From NCBI RefSeq assembly GCF_019430945.1, contig NZ_JAHYCB010000007.1, forward strand, positions 62,001 to 126,000: DNA of 64,000 nucleotides. The letters run 5' to 3'. This stretch comes from Neorhizobium populisoli. Its GTDB lineage: Bacteria > Pseudomonadota > Alphaproteobacteria > Rhizobiales > Rhizobiaceae. Under the pieces are notes generated by a model. That model worked only from the letters and a program-made list of their open reading frames with translations, did no database searches and was not told the DNA's origin. This document shows, piece after piece, positions 24,752 through 33,301 of this stretch; position 1 is the stretch's first letter; each line of letters opens with the position of its first letter. The position numbers and the translations under genes are program-made.

Positions 24752-25525
24752 TCAGCGGCCGTATTTGACGGCCGTCACATAAACCTGCCCCATCCTCGTC
24801 GGAATGACGGCATAGACAGGAGCGTATACATTGACCGATTGGGCCTTGGCAAACCAGATTTCCATAGGTGTCTTGCGCAGGTATTCGATATCGCTCCGCC
24901 CCTTGCGGAAACCGGATTTCGGCACGTAGCGGATCGAGCAGACGATCGCCTCACCCGCGAACCCATCCGTCTTGAATTCCTTCGTCCCCTTCGGCGTCAA
25001 CACCAGGTCCATGCGGCTTTCGCCGTCATAGATCGGCAGGCGGCTCGGGCAGACCTTCGCATTGCCGGGGAAGATCAGCCCGCTCAGCGGATCGAGCACG
25101 GCGCGCAGATCCTTGTCGGTGACCGGGATCCAGGTTTCCGGATTGCGCTTCGGTTCCGGCTTCACCGTCGTCTCGGTCACATCGCCATTGCGATATTCGA
25201 TATCGTAGACACGGGTACGCTTGCCGGATGTGTAGACGAGATTGTAGCGGTCGGCCTGCAGCTTGTCGGCCTGCATCCGGCCGCTGACGCTTGTCTCGGC
25301 CGAAATGCGACTGATAATGTTGACGATGCCGGCCGATTTGAACGTGCCGTTGATCTTGTAGTCGCGATCGTCGAATTCCGTGGAAAAGGAAGCGGTGGCG
25401 ATCGGCAATATGCCGAGCGATATGTCGTATTCGCTGACATGACGGACTTCGGCAGACCCGACGGGTGAGGCCGCAATCCCGAAGATGAGCATGAACGCGC
25501 TGACGATACGGCCTGTAAGGATCAT
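24752..25525 (-). CDS. DUF3108-family exported protein
   Basis: The 257-residue product begins at ATG 25525 with a signal peptide (MILTGRIVSAFMLIFGIAAS, cleavage after about SAE). The mature part matches DUF3108: YDISLGILPIATASFSTEF, YKINGTFKSAGIVNIISRIS, and a C-terminal KTPMEIWFAKAQSVNVYAPV. It is thought to be a periplasmic beta-rich protein of unknown role. An open frame upstream is longer but lacks similarity. It is divergent from rpmB with a 249-base gap. Confidence 0.85.
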   Translation of the reverse strand: MILTGRIVSAFMLIFGIAASPVGSAEVRHVSEYDISLGILPIATASFSTEFDDRDYKINGTFKSAGIVNIISRISAETSVSGRMQADKLQADRYNLVYTSGKRTRVYDIEYRNGDVTETTVKPEPKRNPETWIPVTDKDLRAVLDPLSGLIFPGNAKVCPSRLPIYDGESRMDLVLTPKGTKEFKTDGFAGEAIVCSIRYVPKSGFRKGRSDIEYLRKTPMEIWFAKAQSVNVYAPVYAVIPTRMGQVYVTAVKYGR

Positions 25526-25655
25526 GATTCCGTCCTGAACGATGAAGACGCCAGAACGTCTTTCCCATGACATATAGACTGCGCATAATGGCAAGAAAAT
25601 AGCGGTATAAGCCCTTGGCCGATGGATTCTCTTCGGCAGGACTAGCGGTTTTGGC

Positions 25656-25684
25656 TTGACGCGGCTGACCTCACTGACTATAGA
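25656..25684 (+). promoter_or_regulatory. Sigma-70-type promoter for rpmB
   Basis: TTGACG (25656-25661) and TATAGA (25679-25684) are separated by exactly 17 bases, a near-consensus housekeeping promoter. It lies about 90 bases before the rpmB ATG. This is the clearest promoter I can read in the window. Confidence 0.75.
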
Positions 25685-25774
25685 ACCGCAACTTTCCAAT
25701 CAGGACCAGTTGGATCGGCGCACCGGGCATTGCCTGGAAGAGCTATCCGATTGCAGAAGAACAAAGGTGTAATC

Positions 25775-26077
25775 ATGTCTCGTGTGTGCGAACTGACCGG
25801 CAAGGGCGTTATGACCGGTAACAACGTTAGCCATGCCAACAACAAGACCCGTCGCCGGTTCCTGCCGAACCTCTGCCAGGTCACGCTTATTTCGGACGTT
25901 CTCGGCCAGCGTTACCGCCTGCGCGTTTCGGCTCACGCCCTGCGTTCGGTTGAACATCGCCGTGGCCTCGATGCCTTCCTGCTGAAGTCCAACGAAACCG
26001 AACTGTCGATGCGCGCTCGTCTGCTGCGCCGCCAGATCGCCAAGAAGACCGCAGAAGCGGCTGTCGCTGCTGCCTGA
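25775..26077 (+). CDS. rpmB: 50S ribosomal protein L28
   Basis: The 100-residue basic protein starts MSRVCELTGKGVMTGNNVSH and contains NNKTRRRFLPNLCQVTLISD and KLSMRARLLRRQ-like C-terminal segments typical of L28. It binds 23S rRNA in the large subunit. AAGGTGTAATC precedes the ATG. A strong promoter and a clear terminator flank it, so it is monocistronic, and not paired with rpmG here. Confidence 0.97.
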   Translation: MSRVCELTGKGVMTGNNVSHANNKTRRRFLPNLCQVTLISDVLGQRYRLRVSAHALRSVEHRRGLDAFLLKSNETELSMRARLLRRQIAKKTAEAAVAAA

Positions 26078-26105
26078 TCGGCTCTCGACTTAGATATCGG
26101 CTTTG

Positions 26106-26145
26106 AGAAAGGCTTGAACGGGTAATACCGTACAAGCCTTTTCTC
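26106..26145 (+). terminator. Rho-independent terminator after rpmB
   Basis: AAAGGCTTG (26108-26116) pairs with CAAGCCTTT (26133-26141), and an inner CGG/CCG pair extends the stem, with TTTTCTCTT following. It lies 30 bases after the rpmB stop. Confidence 0.85.
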
Positions 26146-26193
26146 TTGCTTTACATTGTGGCTCCAACTGGTGGCATCACCCAGGATAAAAAA

Positions 26194-26832
26194 ATGCTGA
26201 GCATTCGCTATACCCTTATCTATGCCCTGCTGATGACGGCGATCGTCGTCGCTTCCAACATCCTCGTGCAGTTCCCGCTATCGGGTTCGCTCTGGGGCGT
26301 CGCCCTTGGCGATCTGTTGACCTGGGGCGCCTTTACTTATCCGATCGCCTTCCTGATCACCGACCTCACCAACCGCCAGTTCGGGCCGACCGTCGCCCGC
26401 CGCGTGGTTTTCGTTGGTTTCGTCGTTGGCGTCACCCTGTCCTTCTGGGCCTCGATCCCGCGCATTGCGGTCGCCTCCGGCACCGCCTTCCTAATCGGCC
26501 AGCTGCTCGACATCTCCGTCTTCAACAGGCTCCGCCGCCAGACCTGGTGGCAGGCGCCGCTCGCCGGCTCGCTGCTCGGCTCGGTGCTGGATACGGTCCT
26601 GTTCTTTTCGATCGCCTTTGCGCCCGTCTTCGCCTTCATCGGTCCGAACGACGATTTCGCCATCGGCTGGGCACCGCTTCTCGGCGCATTCTCCACGGAA
26701 GCACCCCGCTGGATCTCCTGGGCGCTTGGCGATCTCTGCGTCAAGGTCCTGGTCGGCGTCGTGCTGCTATTGCCCTACGGCGCGCTGATGAACGTGCTGA
26801 AGCCGATGCCGCAGGCGGCGAAGGCGGCCTGA
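26194..26832 (+). CDS. yhhQ: Queuosine precursor transporter (YhhQ/QPTR family)
   Basis: The 212-residue membrane protein has six hydrophobic segments, starting MLSIRYTLIYALLMTAIVVA. Family motifs are ASNILVQFPL, AFTYPIAFLITDLTNRQFGP, and the interior WWQAPLAGSLLGSVLDTVLFF. YhhQ-type transporters import 7-cyano-7-deazaguanine or related precursors for tRNA queuosine. The ATG at 26194 is chosen because it begins the first helix; a start 48 bases upstream would overlap the rpmB terminator. A RIME-like repeat follows. Confidence 0.92.
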   Translation: MLSIRYTLIYALLMTAIVVASNILVQFPLSGSLWGVALGDLLTWGAFTYPIAFLITDLTNRQFGPTVARRVVFVGFVVGVTLSFWASIPRIAVASGTAFLIGQLLDISVFNRLRRQTWWQAPLAGSLLGSVLDTVLFFSIAFAPVFAFIGPNDDFAIGWAPLLGAFSTEAPRWISWALGDLCVKVLVGVVLLLPYGALMNVLKPMPQAAKAA

Positions 26833-26851
26833 TTCCGGGTTGATGCTCGAA

Positions 26852-26985
26852 CGCGGAGCCCCCTCACCCGGCCTCCGCTTCGCTCGGCCACCCTCTCCCC
26901 GCTGGGGAGAGGGAAATTAGCAGCACCTTCCCTTCTCCCCCCTCGGGGAGAAGGTGGCCCAAAGGGCCGGATGGGGGGCTCCGCG
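26852..26985. repeat. RIME-like intergenic mosaic element, copy C
   Basis: A 134-base element with long terminal inverted repeats CGCGGAGCCCCC...GGGGGCTCCGCG. Two internal palindromes, CCCTCTCCCCGCTGGGGAGA and TTCTCCCCCCTCGGGGAGAA, match modules of copies A and B. It separates the yhhQ gene from the convergent phytase-like gene. Confidence 0.75.
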
Positions 26986-27000
26986 TAAACAGCTCGCGAA

Positions 27001-27990
27001 TTAATTGTTCAGCCGAAATTCCAGCATTACATTCCGCTGCAGGAAATGATTGCCGTTGTCGTCGGAAATCAGGATCACATGCGGCTTGCCGTCCGTACCG
27101 GCGATCACATCGATGCCTTCCATGTTGTCGATGGCATAGCTCATATCCGCTTCCAGTAGCATCTCGCCATCCACCAGTGCGCCCGGACGGATATCCTCGC
27201 CCTTGATGCGCCTCAGCCGCATGCCGAGCCCGCCAAGCACGCTGAAACGCCGCTCCAGGAGCAGGAAATCCCCGTTTGGCAGGAAAGCACCATCGGTCGC
27301 GTCAAAGGGGTCGTGGCGCTTAACCTTAAAGACACCCTTCAGCGGCCCTTCCAGGATCGCGGCAAACAGATCACCGTTGTCGTCGAGACTATGCTCCGTC
27401 ACGACGATCGGCGAACCCTTGAGCGGTCCGGATTTCGGCGAAACGGCCACCGTTTCCATGCCGGCATTCATGCGGAACTCGTTGCGCGGGATCGGCAGGT
27501 CCAGCGTGCGCAACGGCGCCGAAGTCTCAAAACCCGGATCGGGATAGGCATCGACACGATGCAGCTGCTCGAAACTGACCAGCACCTGGCCATCACGCAA
27601 TGCCAGCCCTTCGGCATCCGTCGTGTATTTGGTGCCCACACGCCCGCCGCGGATCAGCATCGGGTTAACAATAACATCCGTCAGTCCTGAAAGCCTGCCC
27701 TTGGCGTCACGCTGGATACGGCCGGTCAGCCAGTTGCCGGTATCGAGAACCGAAATGAAGTGCTCGACATCCGGTCTGAAGCGGATGCTCGACAGCGACT
27801 GCATTCGATCATCGGAGGAAGAAAATTCGATGCCGCCCAGGAATTCCAGCGGCCCGAACTGCGTCTTTCCGCCGGGCGCGAATTGCGAAATCACTTTCGC
27901 CTGAACCGGGATGTCCGGCGTCGCCGTGGCAACCGGCGACGCAAGGGAAATCAGAAAGCCGGCCCAGAGGGCAAAACGAAAAAGCTTCAA
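27001..27990 (-). CDS. Phytase-like esterase domain protein (exported)
   Basis: About 329 residues from TTG 27990, which has GAGG eight bases upstream and opens a signal peptide (LKLFRFALWAGFLISLASPV). The rest matches the esterase-like activity of phytase family, a beta-propeller-type domain: SSIRFRPDVEHFISVLDTGN, YTTDAEGLALRDGQVLVSFE, PNGDFLLLERRFSVLGGLGM and NMEGIDVIAGTDGKPHVILI. Enzyme activity is not established for most members. It lies 10 bases after cobT on the same strand and may be read with it; a start at 28062 inside cobT is unlikely. Confidence 0.82.
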   Translation of the reverse strand: MKLFRFALWAGFLISLASPVATATPDIPVQAKVISQFAPGGKTQFGPLEFLGGIEFSSSDDRMQSLSSIRFRPDVEHFISVLDTGNWLTGRIQRDAKGRLSGLTDVIVNPMLIRGGRVGTKYTTDAEGLALRDGQVLVSFEQLHRVDAYPDPGFETSAPLRTLDLPIPRNEFRMNAGMETVAVSPKSGPLKGSPIVVTEHSLDDNGDLFAAILEGPLKGVFKVKRHDPFDATDGAFLPNGDFLLLERRFSVLGGLGMRLRRIKGEDIRPGALVDGEMLLEADMSYAIDNMEGIDVIAGTDGKPHVILISDDNGNHFLQRNVMLEFRLNN

Positions 27991-28000
27991 GCGTCGGGCC

Positions 28001-29899
28001 TCAGCTGGCCCGGCGCATGCCGCCAGCGGCGCGGCCATTGGTTTCGGCAAAAAGCTCGGCAAGCTGCTCGGTCATCGCACCAGCCAGTTCGTCCGCATCG
28101 ACGATCGTCACGGCCTTGCGGTAGTAGCGCGTCACGTCGTGGCCGATACCGATCGCCAGAAGCTCCACCGGCGAGCGTGTCTCGATCTGCTCGATGACGG
28201 CGCGCAGATGCCGTTCCAGATAGTTGCCCGGATTGACCGACAGCGTCGAGTCGTCCACCGGCGCACCGTCCGAGATCATCATCATGATCTTGCGCTGCTC
28301 GCGCCGCGCGATCAGACGGTTATGCGCCCACATCAGCGCTTCGCCGTCGATGTTTTCCTTCAGCAGGCCTTCGCGCATCATCAGGCCGAGATTGCGGCGC
28401 GAACGGCGCCACGGCGCATCGGCCGACTTGTAGACGATGTGGCGCAGGTCGTTGAGACGGCCGGGCGTCGGCGGCTTGCCGCTCGCCAGCCACTTTTCAC
28501 GCGCCTGACCGCCCTTCCAAGCCTTGGTGGTAAAGCCGAGGATCTCGACCTTGACGCCGCAACGCTCCAGCGTGCGGGCCAGAATGTCGGCGCAGGTGGC
28601 CGCAACCGTGATCGGCCGGCCGCGCATCGAGCCGGAATTGTCGATGACCAGAGTGACGACCGTATCGCGGAACTGCGTGTCGCGCTCCTTCTTGAAGGAG
28701 AGTGGCTGCATCGGGTCGATGATCAGACGCACGAGGCGGGCCGGATCGAGGTAGCCCTCTTCCAGGTCGAAATCCCAGGAGCGGTTCTGCTGCGCCATCA
28801 GGCGGCGCTGCAGACGGTTTGCCAAGCGGCCGACAGCACCCTGCAGATGCGCAAGCTGCTTGTCGAGGAAAGCGCGCAGCCGATCGAGTTCCGCTTCGTC
28901 GCAAAGCTCCTCGGCGGTGATCTCTTCGTCGAATTCTAGACTGAAGATCTTGTAGTCGACCTTGTCGTTGAAATCGTCGAACGGGCTGTTCGGGCGGCGG
29001 GTCTCGCCGGGTGTCTCGGAATGTTCGTCGCTGTCGTCCGACATGTCGTCGTCGGACATTTCGGCGCCGTCCATCTCGCCGTCTTCCATCTCGTCATCGG
29101 ACTGGTCGCTCTGCTCGGCGGGCTGCGCATCGGCGCCGGCCTCTTCCTCGACGTCCTCATTGTCCGTCTCGTTGGAGCGCGGCTGGTCCTCCTCGGAGGG
29201 ATTTTCCATCTCCTCCGGTTCGGCTTCCTCGTCGGCAAACTCTTCCGCCATCTGCATGGAGGAGAGCATGTGGCGCACGAGCTTGGCGAAGGCTTGCTGG
29301 TCTTCGATCACGGTGCGCAGATTGTCGAGATCGCCTGTCGCCTTCTCCTCGATGAAGGGGCGCCAGAGATCGAGCACCTTGCCGGCACTGGCCGGCGGCT
29401 TCTGGCCGGTCAGCTTTTCGCGCACCAGCATGGCGACCGCTTCCGCGATCGGCGCATCTTCCTGCCGTTCGATGCCGGTAAAATTCGCCTTGGCGTATTT
29501 TTCCGTCTGCATCGCGTTGAGGTTTGCGGCCATGCCGGCCATGCGCAGCGCGCCTATCGATTCCACACGCGCCTGCTCGACGGCATCGAACACGACACGT
29601 GCGTCAGCGCCCTGCGGCGACATGCTGGCATGGGTAGACGTGTCGTGGCAGGCCAGACGCAGCGCCATCGAATCGCCAAGCCCGCGGGTCACCGCAAGCT
29701 CCTGCGCCGTCGGGCGCTTGGAGATTTCCGGCAGGCGGATGCGCTCGCCGGCAAGGCCCGGCCGCTCGTTGGCGAACGTGACCTCGACTTCCGCATCGCC
29801 GGCAATCGACCGGACACAGCCGGTAATCGCCCGGCGCAACGGCTCGGTATCGACCGGGCCGCCTGGTTTGGCTTTCGAATTGTCTCCGCGACCTGCCAT
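28001..29899 (-). CDS. cobT: Aerobic cobaltochelatase subunit CobT
   Basis: The 632-residue subunit, with CobS and CobN, inserts cobalt into hydrogenobyrinic acid a,c-diamide in the aerobic cobalamin pathway. A long acidic linker (about residues 213-300, rich in Asp, Glu and Ser) separates the N-terminal domain from a C-terminal von Willebrand A domain with MIDAS motif VIDNSGSMRGRPITV near residue 420. It follows cobS by 15 bases. The acidic linker is normal in the family. CobN is not in the window. Confidence 0.97.
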   Translation of the reverse strand: MAGRGDNSKAKPGGPVDTEPLRRAITGCVRSIAGDAEVEVTFANERPGLAGERIRLPEISKRPTAQELAVTRGLGDSMALRLACHDTSTHASMSPQGADARVVFDAVEQARVESIGALRMAGMAANLNAMQTEKYAKANFTGIERQEDAPIAEAVAMLVREKLTGQKPPASAGKVLDLWRPFIEEKATGDLDNLRTVIEDQQAFAKLVRHMLSSMQMAEEFADEEAEPEEMENPSEEDQPRSNETDNEDVEEEAGADAQPAEQSDQSDDEMEDGEMDGAEMSDDDMSDDSDEHSETPGETRRPNSPFDDFNDKVDYKIFSLEFDEEITAEELCDEAELDRLRAFLDKQLAHLQGAVGRLANRLQRRLMAQQNRSWDFDLEEGYLDPARLVRLIIDPMQPLSFKKERDTQFRDTVVTLVIDNSGSMRGRPITVAATCADILARTLERCGVKVEILGFTTKAWKGGQAREKWLASGKPPTPGRLNDLRHIVYKSADAPWRRSRRNLGLMMREGLLKENIDGEALMWAHNRLIARREQRKIMMMISDGAPVDDSTLSVNPGNYLERHLRAVIEQIETRSPVELLAIGIGHDVTRYYRKAVTIVDADELAGAMTEQLAELFAETNGRAAGGMRRAS

Positions 29900-29914
29900 G
29901 ACCGTCCCCTTTGC

Positions 29915-30907
29915 TTATGCTCCGAGAACGATGTTGGCGGCGCTTTCCTTCAGCTCGACACCGAAGGCGCGCTGGTACTGTTCGGCTACCAGCGTACGTT
30001 CCAACTCGTCGCACTTGTTGAGGAAGGTGATGCGGAAGGCGAAAGCAACGTCACCGAAGATCTCGGCATTTTCCGCCCAGGTGATGACGGTACGCGGGCT
30101 CATGACGGTCGAAAGATCGCCATTGATGAAGGCCGAACGGGTAAGATCGGCAACGCGCACCATCTTGGAGACGGTTTCGCGGCCTTCCTTCGTGCTGCCG
30201 AAGGACTTCACCTTGGCGGCGACGATATCGACTTCCTTCTCGTGCGGCAGATAGTTCAGCGTGGTCACGATCGACCAACGGTCCATCTGCGCCTGGTTGA
30301 TCTGCTGCGTACCGTGATAGAGGCCGGTCGTATCGCCGAGGCCGACCGTGTTCGCGGTTGCGAAGATGCGGAAGGCAGGGTGAGGACGGATGACACGGCT
30401 CTGGTCGAGCAGCGTCAGGCGGCCGGAAGATTCCAGCACGCGCTGGATGACGAACATCACGTCCGGGCGACCGGCATCGTATTCGTCGAAGACGAGCGCG
30501 ACATTGTGCTGGTAGGCCCAGGGAAGAATGCCGTCCTTGAATTCGGTGACCTGCTTGCCGTCCTTCAGGACGATCGCGTCCTTGCCGACGAGGTCGATAC
30601 GGCTGACATGGCTGTCGAGGTTGATGCGCACGCAAGGCCAGTTAAGGCGGGCGGCGACCTGCTCGATATGGGTGGACTTGCCGGTACCGTGGAAGCCCGA
30701 CACCATCACGCGGCGGTTATGGGCAAAGCCTGCGAGAATGGCGAGCGTCGTGTCGCGGTCGAACAGGTAATCCGGGTCGAGATCGGGAACGTAGGGATCG
30801 CCGTGGCTGTAGGCTGGAACCTTGATATCGGAATCGATGCCGAAAACTTCCCGGACCGAAACAGTGGTATCGGGAAGATTGGAAATGTCTAGATCAATCT
30901 TGCTCAT
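29915..30907 (-). CDS. cobS: Aerobic cobaltochelatase subunit CobS
   Basis: The 330-residue AAA+ ATPase powers cobalt insertion with CobT. Walker A GFHGTGKSTHIEQVAARL and Walker B-type VALVFDEYDAGRPDVMFVIQ are visible, followed by ATANTVGLGDTTGLYHGTQ. The second of two adjacent ATGs (30907) has the better spacing to GGAGAG and begins MSKIDLDISNLPDTTVSVRE, as in relatives. No cobalamin riboswitch is seen in the 63 bases upstream; expression may come from the J-domain gene or a promoter inside it. Confidence 0.97.
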   Translation of the reverse strand: MSKIDLDISNLPDTTVSVREVFGIDSDIKVPAYSHGDPYVPDLDPDYLFDRDTTLAILAGFAHNRRVMVSGFHGTGKSTHIEQVAARLNWPCVRINLDSHVSRIDLVGKDAIVLKDGKQVTEFKDGILPWAYQHNVALVFDEYDAGRPDVMFVIQRVLESSGRLTLLDQSRVIRPHPAFRIFATANTVGLGDTTGLYHGTQQINQAQMDRWSIVTTLNYLPHEKEVDIVAAKVKSFGSTKEGRETVSKMVRVADLTRSAFINGDLSTVMSPRTVITWAENAEIFGDVAFAFRITFLNKCDELERTLVAEQYQRAFGVELKESAANIVLGA

Positions 30908-30970
30908 CATCTCTCCAAGGCGCGAGCCGCCGCCCGGCCGTCGTCCTCACTGGCACTAATGTATACCGCT

Positions 30971-31609
30971 CTAGCAGAAACCCGCCTGCTTCAACAACTG
31001 GTATGCTTGAATGACGGCGCGAAAACGTTCTTCCGAACCGCGGTCACCACCATTGGCATCAGGGTGATGCTTTTTCACCAATTCCTTGTATCGGCTCTTG
31101 ATCTCGGCAGACGTCGCATTGGCGCCGAGCTCCATCGTATCGAAGGCCTTGGCTTCCAGCGTCTTCAGCTTGCGCCCCTGGGTCTCGAAGCGAGACGTAC
31201 CGTTGGCACGTGCCTGACTGACGAAACCGAACGGATCCTTGAACCGCTGCTGCGGACCGCCGGGGCCTGCAGCGCCCGACCGCGCCGTGGAATGCAGCGG
31301 CGCGTCCTTGGCAGCCTTGTTGACGCCGACGGTCCAGGTTGGACGGTGGCCGGTAATCGCCTCTTTCTGGTAGCGGGCAATCTCGCCATCCGACAGGCCG
31401 GAAAAATAGTTGTATCCCTTGTTGTACTCGCGCACGTGATCGAAGCAGAACATGAAAAACTGGCCTTCGGCATTGCGGCCCACGGGGGCGCGATGGGCGC
31501 CGGGCTTGTCGCACCCGTCCCACTGACAGGTCGGCGCCTGGGGAGGTGCGTCCTCCGCCCGTTTCCGGCGCGTCCGGATGCGATCGAAATATTTGGAGTC
31601 GAGTTTCAT
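30971..31609 (-). CDS. J-domain protein with N-terminal Cys/His cluster
   Basis: The 212-residue protein ends with a J domain (about residues 150-210): FDTMELGANATSAEIKSRYK, the HPD in KKHHPDANGG and RFRAVIQAYQLLKQAG. The J domain at the extreme C-terminus, without Gly/Phe region or zinc-finger repeats, makes it a type III DnaJ-like co-chaperone. C28, C33, H39, C55 and H58 near the N-terminus could bind a metal. It precedes cobS and is divergent from bolA, as I recall in other rhizobia. Confidence 0.88.
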   Translation of the reverse strand: MKLDSKYFDRIRTRRKRAEDAPPQAPTCQWDGCDKPGAHRAPVGRNAEGQFFMFCFDHVREYNKGYNYFSGLSDGEIARYQKEAITGHRPTWTVGVNKAAKDAPLHSTARSGAAGPGGPQQRFKDPFGFVSQARANGTSRFETQGRKLKTLEAKAFDTMELGANATSAEIKSRYKELVKKHHPDANGGDRGSEERFRAVIQAYQLLKQAGFC

Positions 31610-31724
31610 GAGGACCCTATTATGGGATGCAGGACGGACCGCGGCAAGAATTGACAAATGGCTTTGTTACTGGTTTCTGGGTTCCCCTTCTGCGTCGCCT
31701 CCGACGCGGCCCAGGAAGAGAAAA

Positions 31725-32006
31725 ATGTCCGTCAAAACCCGGATCGAAGCCACGCTCACCGAAAATCTTGCGCCCGAGCGGCTGATCGTCATCGACGAAA
31801 GCCATCAGCACGCCGGTCATCAGCCCGATATAACCGGCACCGGCGAAACCCATATGCGGGTGCGTATCGTTTCGGATAAATTTTCCGGAATGAGCCGGCT
31901 CGACCGGCATCGAGCGGTGAATGCCCTGCTGAAGCCGGAACTCGACGCCGGCCTGCATGCGCTTGCGGTAGAGGCTGCGGCACCGGGTGAACCGACACGC
32001 TGGTGA
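31725..32006 (+). CDS. bolA: BolA-family protein
   Basis: The 93-residue protein starts MSVKTRIEATLTENLAPERL and has the BolA core ETHMRVRIVSDKFSGMSRLDRHRAVNALL, with the class II-type KH-like fold and conserved His residues (DESHQHAG). BolA proteins bind monothiol glutaredoxins and iron-sulfur clusters and may act in iron sensing. AGGAAGAG before the ATG sets the start. It is divergent from the J-domain gene with 115 bases between. Confidence 0.93.
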   Translation: MSVKTRIEATLTENLAPERLIVIDESHQHAGHQPDITGTGETHMRVRIVSDKFSGMSRLDRHRAVNALLKPELDAGLHALAVEAAAPGEPTRW

Positions 32007-32285
32007 CCGATCTTAGATAGGCATGACGGAATGCCGGACCAAGACCTGCGCTCCGAATTGCAGCAGGCGCCTACGTAAAAGCGTGATCTTTTCCCGTTAA
32101 AGCGACCGAATTCGGTTGCTCACGGTTCCGCTTTATTGATTATTCACGCGGGGTTGAACACACCGGGATTTTAGAGACGGCAACGCACAGGCGCCTGTGG
32201 CCATGCGCATCGCACTAGAATGTCGATGGGCAACCTCGAAAAGATTGCCCGATAGCTTGAGAATGACTGGAGGATCATACCATTC
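32007..32285. other. Intergenic region before the hydroxylase gene
   Basis: Between bolA and the next plus-strand gene lie 279 bases. A GGAGG ribosome site is at its end. A TTGAAC-like element near 32152 might be a -35 box, but no matching -10 element is clear. I see no coding region or repeat. Confidence 0.4.
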
Positions 32286-33200
32286 ATGCCGAAGTCTGAA
32301 GCTTTTAAACAGATCGTTTCCTACTCCGCATGGCCGCTGGTATTCTTCGGCGGCCTTACCGGCGCCTATTTCACCTTTTCCGGCGAACATCCTCTCATCG
32401 CATTTTCAGCCGTCTATGCGGGTGCAGTCGCAGTTCTTTTCCTGCTCGAACGTTATATTCCGTACGAAGGCAACTGGCTTGAACCGGATGGCGAGACGGC
32501 AAACGACATCGCCCACACGCTCCTCACCAAAGGCCTTCTCGAAGTGGCAGCACTCCTGGCTGCGATTTTCCCGATGTTGGCTGCGAGCATCCTGCAGCCG
32601 CTCGTCGCATTGCAATTCAGCCTTTGGCCCTCAGAATTGCCAATGATCGTTCAAGCGGCGCTTGGCGTGACGATCGCCGAATTCGGCCTCTACTGGTCGC
32701 ATCGAATCGCCCATGAAAAACTGTTCTTCTGGCGCTTTCACGCGCTGCACCACAGCGTCACCCGCCTCTGGGTGGTCAATACCGGCCGTTTCCACGTGAT
32801 GGACTCGCTGTTCAAGATCACGCTCAGCCAAATCCCACTCTATCTTCTCGGCGCCCCGCTGGAAGTCTTCTGGTGGCTCGGCGCCGTCACCGCCTTCATC
32901 GGCATCCTTACCCATTGCAATGTCGATATGAGGACCGGGGTCTTCGACTATGTCTTCAGCACCCCTCGCCTGCATCGCTGGCACCACTCGAAGGAAATCC
33001 GCGAAGGCAACACGAATTACGGCGAAAACATCGTCGTCTTCGATCTGCTGTTTGGCACTTATTTCAACCCCGACCGCCCTTCCTCGACGGATATCGGCAT
33101 TAAGGGACAGATCGCGCAGGGCTTCCTGCAGCAGCTCGCCCAGCCGTTTACGAAGGAAGGAGTGAGGCAGATTTTGGGGCTGAAACCGAAGCGCAATTAG
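32286..33200 (+). CDS. Sterol desaturase / fatty acid hydroxylase family membrane protein
   Basis: The 304-residue protein has at least four membrane segments and the three histidine boxes of di-iron hydroxylases: HRIAH (139-143), HALHH (152-156) and HRWHH (230-234), plus a TGVFDYVFSTPRLHRW stretch. Such enzymes oxidise a lipid, for example a hopanoid, ornithine lipid, carotenoid or fatty acid; the substrate cannot be told here. GGAGGATCATACCATTC precedes the ATG. A hairpin after the stop marks the end of transcription. Confidence 0.9.
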   Translation: MPKSEAFKQIVSYSAWPLVFFGGLTGAYFTFSGEHPLIAFSAVYAGAVAVLFLLERYIPYEGNWLEPDGETANDIAHTLLTKGLLEVAALLAAIFPMLAASILQPLVALQFSLWPSELPMIVQAALGVTIAEFGLYWSHRIAHEKLFFWRFHALHHSVTRLWVVNTGRFHVMDSLFKITLSQIPLYLLGAPLEVFWWLGAVTAFIGILTHCNVDMRTGVFDYVFSTPRLHRWHHSKEIREGNTNYGENIVVFDLLFGTYFNPDRPSSTDIGIKGQIAQGFLQQLAQPFTKEGVRQILGLKPKRN

Positions 33201-33235
33201 AAACGACCTGCCGGCGTGAATGCCTTAGAACAAAA

Positions 33236-33270
33236 AAGCGCCCCCGCGGCAGTTCACGGAGGCGCTTCTT
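33236..33270. terminator. Bidirectional terminator between convergent genes
   Basis: AAGCGCC (33236-33242) pairs with GGCGCTT (33261-33267); an A run precedes the stem and a T-rich stretch follows. It lies between the hydroxylase and the convergent symporter gene and could serve both. Confidence 0.7.
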
Positions 33271-33301
33271 TAGGGATCACTCGATTGCGATGACTGCCTG
33301 A

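Noticed and set aside
29021..30892. A 623-residue open frame antisense to cobT and cobS.
   Set aside because: It has the same shadow composition, no ribosome site and no recognised domain; cobS and cobT are unambiguous.
30908..30970. Cobalamin riboswitch upstream of cobS.
   Set aside because: Only about 60 bases separate cobS from the preceding gene, too short, and no B12-box sequence is seen.
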